A DNA stretch of 44,559 nt from Candidatus Peribacteria bacterium. Its GTDB lineage: Bacteria > Patescibacteriota > Gracilibacteria > UBA1369 > 2-02-FULL-48-14. The number at the start of each line of letters is the position of its first letter. Position 1 is the stretch's first letter. The notes beneath the pieces are model-generated. The model saw nothing but the letters and a program-made list of their open reading frames with translations, had not been told where the DNA came from and searched no databases. The translations under genes were made by a program, and so were the position numbers. Shown here one piece after another: positions 40,132 through 44,559 of the stretch. The stretch lies in assembly GCA_943354505.1 (NCBI GenBank), contig CALRCE010000006.1:1-44559 (forward strand). Direction: 5' to 3'.

Positions 40132-40203
40132 GGGCCTCGTGACGGTTCCCTCAGTAGGTTCGTCACCCAACTGAGAGGGGTTCAACTCCCCTGAGGTCCA
40201 CCA
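40132..40203 (+). ncRNA. tRNA-like element with encoded CCA but no anticodon arm
   Basis: 72 nt. The 3' part is canonical: T-arm AGGGG-TTCAACT-CCCCT (40176-40192), acceptor strand GAGGTCC (40193-40199), discriminator A and CCA (40200-40203). GGGCCTC at 40132-40138 closes a 7-bp acceptor stem (one G-U). Only 37 nt remain between, too few for D and anticodon arms. They form interleaved pairings GTGACG/CGTCAC and CTCAG/CTGAG, a pseudoknot. A strong terminator follows. Options: degenerate tRNA, tRNA fragment left by integration, or a new tRNA-like RNA. No tag-peptide or 5' domain of tmRNA was found. Confidence 0.55.
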
Positions 40204-40278
40204 CCCGGACAGACGAAGAAAGAACCTCCAAGGAGGTTCTTTCTTGTTTCGCGACTTTCGCGCTCAGTAGGTTCGTCA
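40150..40278 (+). repeat. 16-nt direct repeat flanking the tRNA-like 3' end
   Basis: CTCAGTAGGTTCGTCA occurs at 40150-40165 and again at 40263-40278. The preceding dozen bases are also alike (TCGTGACGGTTC versus TCGCGACTTTCG). The copies enclose the T-arm, CCA and terminator. Confidence 0.65.
40216..40249 (+). terminator. Strong hairpin terminator after the tRNA-like element
   Basis: AAGAAAGAACCTCC / GGAGGTTCTTTCTT, 14 complementary bases each side of AA, then GTTTC. It is symmetric, so it can also stop transcripts of the minus-strand DoxX-like gene. Confidence 0.8.
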
Positions 40279-40317
40279 TGTCTATTGTACCATTTCAGAT
40301 TTTCTTCGCCAAATTCT

Positions 40318-40692
40318 TTACTTTTTCGCGCTGAGCTTTCCGTAAGTCGCACGCGATACGGCGAGGATTCCAAGGAAAACAAGCGCCATGACTACGGTTC
40401 CATTGAAACCATCCACGGCCCAGTTTGAAACGGCTGCAGAAATGAACACGATTCCGAATCCGGCGTAAGCCCATTCTTTGTAGGGTTGTTTTACAGCAGG
40501 AACAATCAACGCCAATGCTCCCACCACTTTGAAGGCCACGAGCATGATTCCGAAATAGGCGGGGTAGCCAAGGTGCGCCATTCCGTCCACGGCCATTTGA
40601 CTGGTGCCGAAGAACGCGGTCATGACACCCTCGAATAAAAAGATCAGGCTTGTGCTGAGCCAATAAAGAACTTTGGTGGATTTCGTTTTCAT
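40318..40692 (-). CDS. DoxX-like membrane protein
   Basis: 124 aa, four membrane helices. DoxX-like features: VLYWLSTSLIFLFEGVMTAFFG, MAHLGYPAYFGIMLVAFKVVGALAL, KEWAYAGFGIVFISAAVSNWA and FLGILAVSR. Function not established for this subfamily. A promoter CTGACA-16-TAAAAT (40720-40747, minus strand) leads to it. Downstream (minus direction) is the symmetric terminator at 40216. Confidence 0.85.
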   Translation of the reverse strand: MKTKSTKVLYWLSTSLIFLFEGVMTAFFGTSQMAVDGMAHLGYPAYFGIMLVAFKVVGALALIVPAVKQPYKEWAYAGFGIVFISAAVSNWAVDGFNGTVVMALVFLGILAVSRATYGKLSAKK

Positions 40693-40762
40693 GAGGCAGT
40701 GGAAAAGGATAATAGCTCCATTTTAGCGAAAATCTAGTTTTTGTCAGGGGTATTCTCTTTCT

Positions 40763-41026
40763 TTAAGGGCGCTCTGCTTGAGCAGGGCTTGTTGTTGAGG
40801 GTGTTTGGGTGCCAAAGGATCCTAAGCATTTATCTACGCCGCCTGCCGCTAAGAAGATCGCTATTCCTATCATCACTGCCAGGGGAAGGGGGTTGCCGCC
40901 AGTTCCTTCTACTCGAGCTCGCCGCGCTTCTGCGCGCAACGCTTCTTCGTCACTCAATGGGTGGCCACGGTGGGTGTGGTCCAAGGGTGCAGGATAACCA
41001 AGGTCTGATGAGTCTATTTCTGTCAT
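40763..41026 (-). CDS. Small single-pass membrane protein
   Basis: 87 aa: hydrophilic N-terminus MTEIDSSDLGYPAPLDHTHR with several His and Glu/Arg, one membrane helix at about 48-66 (LAVMIGIAIFLAAGG), and a short Ser/Thr/Pro-rich tail. Not recognised. The minus-strand promoter TAGACA-17-GATAAT fits it exactly and its ATG is 7 nt after the -10, so the mRNA is probably leaderless. That fit is the main reason to accept the ORF. Confidence 0.6.
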   Translation of the reverse strand: MTEIDSSDLGYPAPLDHTHRGHPLSDEEALRAEARRARVEGTGGNPLPLAVMIGIAIFLAAGGVDKCLGSFGTQTPSTTSPAQAERP

Positions 41027-41033
41027 AGGGGTG

Positions 41034-41062
41034 ATTATCCCCGAAATCTGTTCTTTTGTCTA
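41034..41062 (-). promoter_or_regulatory. Promoter of the small membrane protein
   Basis: Minus-strand TAGACA (41057-41062), 17-nt spacer, GATAAT (41034-41039), then 7 nt to the ATG. Confidence 0.6.
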
Positions 41063-41079
41063 TAGCCTGCCCTTTAGGA

Positions 41080-41108
41080 TTGACAAATTTATCCGTATAT
41101 TTTATGAT
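41080..41108 (+). promoter_or_regulatory. Promoter of the 41144 gene
   Basis: TTGACA, 17-nt spacer, TATGAT; leader about 29 nt. Confidence 0.7.
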
Positions 41109-41143
41109 GCACGATCAATTTCTAATACAAGAAATTTGGCTCT

Positions 41144-42163
41144 ATGACCCCCTTTAATAAAGATCGAATAGCTTTAACTCCTCAAGTCTTGGCTGGGTTG
41201 GAGATGGGTGGACGGGGAGCGGAAATTTATCCTGGTAGGGGAAACCCAAGAAAGAGTGTTCTTTTACTCCCTGAGTTGCATGCGCCTAGTCCTATGGGTG
41301 TGCTTCGACCTATCCCCCAGGGTATTCGTGATTTACAAGAGGGCGTTTTTTTGGATGCAGAAAGATTGTTAACCACTTATAAAATTCGCCGCTTAGTTCT
41401 TGAAGCACCAAACACACCTACTCTCTTTCAAACCAAACGAAAGCAAGTTTCCAGTGAAAGGGATTTGGATCGTCTTATTAGGCGAGAAAAAAGTTTATCA
41501 GAGCAGGCAAAAAAGCCCTGGAATCCGATTGGTGAGGAACTGCTTCGTGTTGCACTGGATCCTGGTTTGAGCTTGGAAGAGAGACGAATGCGAGTAGACC
41601 CTTTGATTGGGGTGGTGGGAGCGCATTATTTGCTGGAGGCGGTTTATGGGCGAGAACCTGGTTTAGAGATTTGTGGATTCGAAGAGCCTGAGTTCCATAA
41701 ACAGCGTGGGGTTTTGGATGGTAAATTCCAAACACTTAGAGATCAGTTGGAGAAGGGTAGGATTGAGTTGGAGATAAGAGGTGTCCGTTATCCCTTACCC
41801 AGGGTGAAAGAACTTGCAGAAGCAGGGGATGCGGATGCTAGAAATCTTTATAACTGGTTTTTAAATAAGCATTTGATCGAAGGGCATGTGCAACCAGTTG
41901 TTCAAACTACTATACAGGCCTGTAATCGAATGGTGAGCTCAGCTATGACCGCCATTCCTGGCGACAGTCTCATGATTTACGGTATCTACCATTCTCGCGA
42001 TATGATTGAACGCCTAAGGGTCCATTCGACCGTTGCTTTTCGTTCGGCACTTCCTGAAAGTTTGATTGCACAAACAGCATTCTACACTGGGCCGGATGAT
42101 TGGTTTGATCATGAGGCGTTGGTCAGAAGGTCTCAATTGCTTGTGCCTCCGCTCAGTGACTGA
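41144..42163 (+). CDS. Hypothetical protein, possibly TraB/ChaN-like fold
   Basis: 339 aa, cytoplasmic by sequence. It opens MTPFNKDRIALTPQVLAGLE. Two patterns recall the EreA/ChaN/TraB metal-hydrolase superfamily: LLLPELHAPSPMG (Glu-x-His) followed by LLTTYKIRRLVLEAPN near the N-terminus, and DSLMIYGIYHSRDMIERLR (Gly-x-x-His) near the C-terminus. The middle is helical and charged. This is a motif-level guess. It is convergent with the esterase gene, 21 nt apart. Confidence 0.6.
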   Translation: MTPFNKDRIALTPQVLAGLEMGGRGAEIYPGRGNPRKSVLLLPELHAPSPMGVLRPIPQGIRDLQEGVFLDAERLLTTYKIRRLVLEAPNTPTLFQTKRKQVSSERDLDRLIRREKSLSEQAKKPWNPIGEELLRVALDPGLSLEERRMRVDPLIGVVGAHYLLEAVYGREPGLEICGFEEPEFHKQRGVLDGKFQTLRDQLEKGRIELEIRGVRYPLPRVKELAEAGDADARNLYNWFLNKHLIEGHVQPVVQTTIQACNRMVSSAMTAIPGDSLMIYGIYHSRDMIERLRVHSTVAFRSALPESLIAQTAFYTGPDDWFDHEALVRRSQLLVPPLSD

Positions 42164-42184
42164 GTCCAATCGAAATTTCAAACC

Positions 42185-42976
42185 CTACTTCGTTTCGACC
42201 ATCTCTAGTATCCGTTGAGACATGGGGGAATTTGGGTCCGCAAGACCATCGATCACACTGAGGTGGTGAGAACCTGGGATTTCACTAGTTCGTATCAGCA
42301 CTCCTTGTTGTTCCCAAGCTTGTGCTAATCTAGCCGTCTGCTCTCTGAATCCTTCATGTTCTAGGGCTCCTACGACTGCGTCCAATGTTTTTCCCTTGGG
42401 TGGTTCCCAAAATAGAGGGCTCAGTCGCTGCGCTGCAGCAGCATCCAACTTTAGAGCTGTGTTGAATGGCGCATGGATCAGCGTTCTCAAATCAGACACG
42501 GCGGAGATAGCATATCCCGCTTTTACACCTGGCTGACTTAAGAGATGGGCTACCGCATGTCCTCCTGCAGAGTGACCACTGACTACAATTTCACCAAATC
42601 TTTCAATCAAAAGTCTCGCGGCTTTGACTGTTTGTTCAAGAATTTCGTCAATGCTTACCTCTGGGCATAAGTCATAACTCATCACGCCTACTGGAATGCC
42701 TAGAGCATTGGGGCCTGTGGCTAGGTGGCTAAAGAAACTTTTGTTGAGTGGAGCATGCCAAAACCCACCGTGGATAAAAAGGAGCGGTGGAAGATCTGTG
42801 CCCGTATCAAATAGATCCAGAGTGTGGCGCTCGCCCTGTCCATAACGTAGCTCTCTTGGAGGGTGTTGTTCTCGATAGGCAGCCGCCTTGGGTTTCCAGC
42901 CTCTTTCTCCCACCATGATGTCACGATAGTCGGGTATAAGGGCTCTGGTGTCCCACCATTGAGGGTTTTCACTCAT
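42185..42976 (-). CDS. Alpha/beta hydrolase, kynurenine-formamidase-like
   Basis: 263 aa. Catalytic features: oxyanion motif LLFIHGGFWHAPLNKSFF, nucleophile elbow EIVVSGHSAGGHAVAHLL, an acidic residue in ALEHEGFREQTARL, and IPGSHHLSVIDGLA with the catalytic His. HGGFW plus GHSAGGH is the pattern of formamidase/esterase members. No kynurenine-pathway genes are nearby, so the substrate is open. Confidence 0.85.
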   Translation of the reverse strand: MSENPQWWDTRALIPDYRDIMVGERGWKPKAAAYREQHPPRELRYGQGERHTLDLFDTGTDLPPLLFIHGGFWHAPLNKSFFSHLATGPNALGIPVGVMSYDLCPEVSIDEILEQTVKAARLLIERFGEIVVSGHSAGGHAVAHLLSQPGVKAGYAISAVSDLRTLIHAPFNTALKLDAAAAQRLSPLFWEPPKGKTLDAVVGALEHEGFREQTARLAQAWEQQGVLIRTSEIPGSHHLSVIDGLADPNSPMSQRILEMVETK

Positions 42977-43023
42977 GGGAAATCAATTTAAGAAATCATG
43001 GTACCCTGTTTCTAGGGCATGTC

Positions 43024-43037
43024 AAAAATGGCTCCTC
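43024..43037 (+). repeat. Cassette-boundary repeat, copy 1 (variant)
   Basis: AAAAATGGCTCCTC: 12 of 13 identical to the copies at 43615 and 44547. It precedes the AbrB/RelE module. Confidence 0.55.
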
Positions 43038-43080
43038 AAGTTGGAAGCAATTCGAACTAGCCTTCTTAAATTTAGCATGA

Positions 43081-43086
43081 TATAAT
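43081..43086 (+). promoter_or_regulatory. -10 of the AbrB/RelE operon
   Basis: TATAAT overlapping the tracked ATG at 43085. That ATG cannot be transcribed from it, which fixes the start at 43115. Confidence 0.55.
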
Positions 43087-43114
43087 GAATACAGATTTAC
43101 TTACTTTCGTACAA

Positions 43115-43342
43115 ATGCCTAAAATCCTTCAGGCCACCAGTCGTGGACAAGTGACGCTTCCTAAGGCGTGGAGAGATCAGTATAAAACCCAATACTTCAC
43201 CACCGAGGTTCAAGGTGCTACTTTAGTTATTAAACCTTTGATTCAGGAGAATTTCGAAGATTCCGTGGAATCTGCTTGGTCTGAATATAAAAAAGGCGAC
43301 TACATCGCCAGCGAAGAGCTAATGAAGAAATATGGATTATAA
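43115..43342 (+). CDS. AbrB/MazE-type antitoxin
   Basis: 75 aa from the ATG of MPKILQATSRGQVTLPKAWRDQY, the swapped-hairpin AbrB DNA-binding domain (SRGQVTLPKAWR). The C-terminal part (about 45-75, ESAWSEYKKGDYIASEELMKKYGL) is the toxin-binding tail typical for RelE/ParE partners. Its end overlaps the toxin gene by 11 nt. Confidence 0.88.
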   Translation: MPKILQATSRGQVTLPKAWRDQYKTQYFTTEVQGATLVIKPLIQENFEDSVESAWSEYKKGDYIASEELMKKYGL

Positions 43343-43616
43343 GGTTGTTTACTCCAAACTTTCGCAGAAAGATTTGGATAGACTCGATCCATCGATTGTT
43401 CGACGTATTTTGAAAAAAGTGGATGAGTTCTCTAAACGAACCGATCCGCTCGAATTTGCCAAAAAATTGACTGGATTTGTTCTCGAGACCTACCGTTTTA
43501 GGGTGGGGGACTACAGAGTGGTATTTAGGTTAGATCTACAAAATCAGCAATTGGTTATTTTGGTCGTGCTACGAGTGAGACACCGAAAAGAGGTTTACAA
43601 GAATTTGGAACAATAA
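43332..43616 (+). CDS. RelE/ParE-superfamily toxin
   Basis: 94 aa: MDYKVVYSKLSQKDLDRLDP at the start, then LTGFVLETYRFRVGDYRVVFRLD and VVLRVRHRKEVYKNLEQ. The basic Arg-rich final strands carry the residues used for mRNA cutting in RelE/YoeB relatives. Translationally coupled to the antitoxin. The 13-nt boundary repeat begins inside its stop codon. Confidence 0.9.
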   Translation: MDYKVVYSKLSQKDLDRLDPSIVRRILKKVDEFSKRTDPLEFAKKLTGFVLETYRFRVGDYRVVFRLDLQNQQLVILVVLRVRHRKEVYKNLEQ

Positions 43617-43627
43617 AATGGCTCCCC
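43615..43627 (+). repeat. Cassette-boundary repeat, copy 2
   Basis: AAAATGGCTCCCC, identical to copy 3 at 44547. It starts inside the RelE stop codon. Confidence 0.65.
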
Positions 43628-43705
43628 GTCTTTGATGCTGTCCGAAAATTTGTTCAAATACCGAACCCCCTCTTTTGAGAACCTTCACAATGTGCATGAC
43701 GTTCA

Positions 43706-43734
43706 TTAGGAGGTCTGTTATAATTTAAGTGTAG
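43706..43734 (+). promoter_or_regulatory. Promoter of the Fic module
   Basis: ATGACG, 17-nt spacer, TATAAT with a TGn extension. The ATG at 43744 is 10 nt past the -10. Confidence 0.65.
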
Positions 43735-43743
43735 CCCCAAAAT

Positions 43744-43923
43744 ATGCCCATCAAGGATATTCTCAAATCGCTTAGGAAGTATCAAAAAGCCAATCCAAAA
43801 AAAAGAGCCAAGTATATGTTCTTTTTTGAAGAACAGATGATTTACCGCACTACTAAAACTGAAAATCCTGAAACGACACTTAGAATGGTGAGGCAGGTGC
43901 TTCGTAAATTTCCGTCAGTATGA
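43744..43923 (+). CDS. Small protein preceding Fic, candidate antitoxin
   Basis: 59 aa, not in the track: MPIKDILKSLRKYQKANPKK at the start. It carries TTKTEN at residues 36-41, matching the (S/T)xxxE(G/N) inhibitory-helix motif of class I Fic antitoxins such as VbhA, which is of similar size. The stop overlaps the Fic start (ATGA), so translation is coupled. The motif is short and could be chance; gene order and coupling strengthen it. Confidence 0.65.
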   Translation: MPIKDILKSLRKYQKANPKKRAKYMFFFEEQMIYRTTKTENPETTLRMVRQVLRKFPSV

Positions 43924-44543
43924 AGGGCAAAAGGAGAGGAGAAACGAGTTATAAAGAAACTGCTTTTGGCGTTATCCCCAGATCAAAACTCATCCCTTTG
44001 GAGATTGAGGGAATCAAAAAGGCTTGGGATTTTGTCTTGAAATGTGAGGTGAATGGCAAAATTCTTTTTATCCCCGCTTTTTTCAAGGATCTTCATCAGA
44101 TTGGTTTTGGATGGATCTTTCCTGATATGGCTGGAAAATTCAGAACGATTGAAGTGACCGTTTCAAAGCACAAACCACCGAAGTTCTTTCAGGTCCCACA
44201 GATGATGGAAGATTTTGCCGAGGATTTGAAGCTAAGGCTCAAGTCTTTACCAAGATTGGAGAACGAAAAGTTTTTGGATGAACTCGTAACACTTTTGGCC
44301 TGGGCGCATCATCGCTTTTTGTGGATTCATCCCTTTCTCGATTACAATGGTCGAATCGGTAGACTCCTGATCAGTATGGTTTTGTTGAAACTCAATTTGC
44401 CTCCAATCGAGCTGAAAGTGGAAACTAAAGCGGGTAGGGTCAAATACGTCAAAGCTCTGGCGTCAGCTGATGCAGGGCACTTCGTTTCGTTGGAGAAGAT
44501 TATAAGGGCTGCTCTTGAAGAGGCCGTGAAGAACTTGGCTTAG
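43920..44543 (+). CDS. Fic-domain protein (AMP-transferase family toxin)
   Basis: 207 aa. The Fic core is at about 85-180 with the catalytic loop WIHPFLDYNGRIGRLLISM: His137, Asn143, Arg145 and Arg148 match HPFxxxNGRxxR, with Tyr in place of the usual Gly. The flap region is around GWIFPDMAGKFRTIEV. Members transfer AMP or other phosphate groups to target proteins such as gyrase. ATGA overlap with the 59-aa gene before it. The boundary repeat follows 3 nt after the stop codon. Confidence 0.88.
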   Translation: MKGKRRGETSYKETAFGVIPRSKLIPLEIEGIKKAWDFVLKCEVNGKILFIPAFFKDLHQIGFGWIFPDMAGKFRTIEVTVSKHKPPKFFQVPQMMEDFAEDLKLRLKSLPRLENEKFLDELVTLLAWAHHRFLWIHPFLDYNGRIGRLLISMVLLKLNLPPIELKVETKAGRVKYVKALASADAGHFVSLEKIIRAALEEAVKNLA

Positions 44544-44546
44544 TCC

Positions 44547-44559
44547 AAAATGGCTCCCC
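44547..44559 (+). repeat. Cassette-boundary repeat, copy 3
   Basis: AAAATGGCTCCCC at the exact window end; it may continue beyond. Confidence 0.65.

Noticed and set aside
39855-40203. tmRNA (ssrA) gene ending at the GGTTCAACTCC / CCACCA sequence
   Set aside because: The 3' end looks right, but there is no matching 5' acceptor plus D-loop 300-400 nt upstream and no tag-peptide frame. That space is filled by the aro attenuator on the other strand.
43024-44559. Integron attC sites
   Set aside because: The repeats are only 13 nt, lack the RYYYAAC/GTTRRRY core pair and an imperfect palindrome, and no integron integrase is seen.
1-44559. CRISPR array
   Set aside because: No regularly spaced repeat-spacer pattern on reading the window, and no cas genes.

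Overview
The window reads as chromosomal DNA of a small-genome, probably Gram-positive-type (single-membrane) bacterium of the candidate phyla radiation, most likely Peregrinibacteria-like. This placement is an inference. It rests on the Cys-pair zinc-ribbon protein common in that radiation (23728-24510), the DUF5667 partner of an ECF sigma factor, S-layer-homology (SLH) and CARDB surface proteins, tiny Lys/Ala-rich proteins, scarce Shine-Dalgarno sites with several apparently leaderless starts, and use of the standard genetic code. No rRNA and no canonical tRNA was found.

Layout. 1-5 kb: a CARDB surface protein that stops inside a repeat, a YibE/F membrane protein, an RlmI-type rRNA methyltransferase, a 45-aa histone-tail-like peptide and a SanA-like protein. 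5-9.9 kb: a large RND permease, a protein with an arylamine-N-acetyltransferase-like triad and a GreA/B C-terminal-domain protein. 9.8-12.6 kb: queA-ccdA-thioredoxin operon. 12.7-17 kb: two SLH-anchored surface proteins with a 32-aa basic peptide between them. 17-22 kb: RelE/RHH toxin-antitoxin pair, SDR, lipoprotein, CPBP protease, methyltransferase, unknown protein and S51 peptidase. 22.2-24.5 kb: an AT-rich acquired gene (Panacea-like plus DUF488) and an IS200-type element that has cut off a zinc-ribbon gene. 24.5-26.2 kb: an ECF sigma/anti-sigma locus with two copies of a candidate ECF promoter. 26.2-26.9 kb: a threonine-type attenuator leader followed only by two tiny ORFs. 27-30 kb: yajQ, phosphoesterase, membrane proteins and cold-shock protein. 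30-40 kb: aroC on the plus strand and a tightly packed minus-strand operon (aroA-aroK-aroQ-aroE-DAHP synthase-aroB-prephenate dehydratase-[prephenate dehydrogenase/chorismate mutase/aminotransferase fusion]). Together these supply every step from PEP + erythrose-4-P to Phe and Tyr. 40-44.6 kb: a tRNA-like element, DoxX-like and other small genes, then two toxin-antitoxin modules bounded by copies of a 13-nt repeat.

The strongest new observation is regulatory. The aro/phe/tyr operon is preceded by a near-consensus promoter, a 19-codon leader peptide with five Phe and two Tyr codons, and mutually exclusive antiterminator and terminator hairpins. This is a complete ribosome-mediated attenuator, worked out here from the sequence. 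A second attenuator of the same design carries a 21-codon leader peptide with eight consecutive Thr codons. It sits at 26.25-26.41 kb, but no threonine gene lies downstream. Other points of interest are the trifunctional PDH-CM-aminotransferase polypeptide, the repeat-bounded toxin-antitoxin cassettes, and the tRNA-like element that has a T-arm, acceptor stem and encoded CCA but no room for an anticodon arm.
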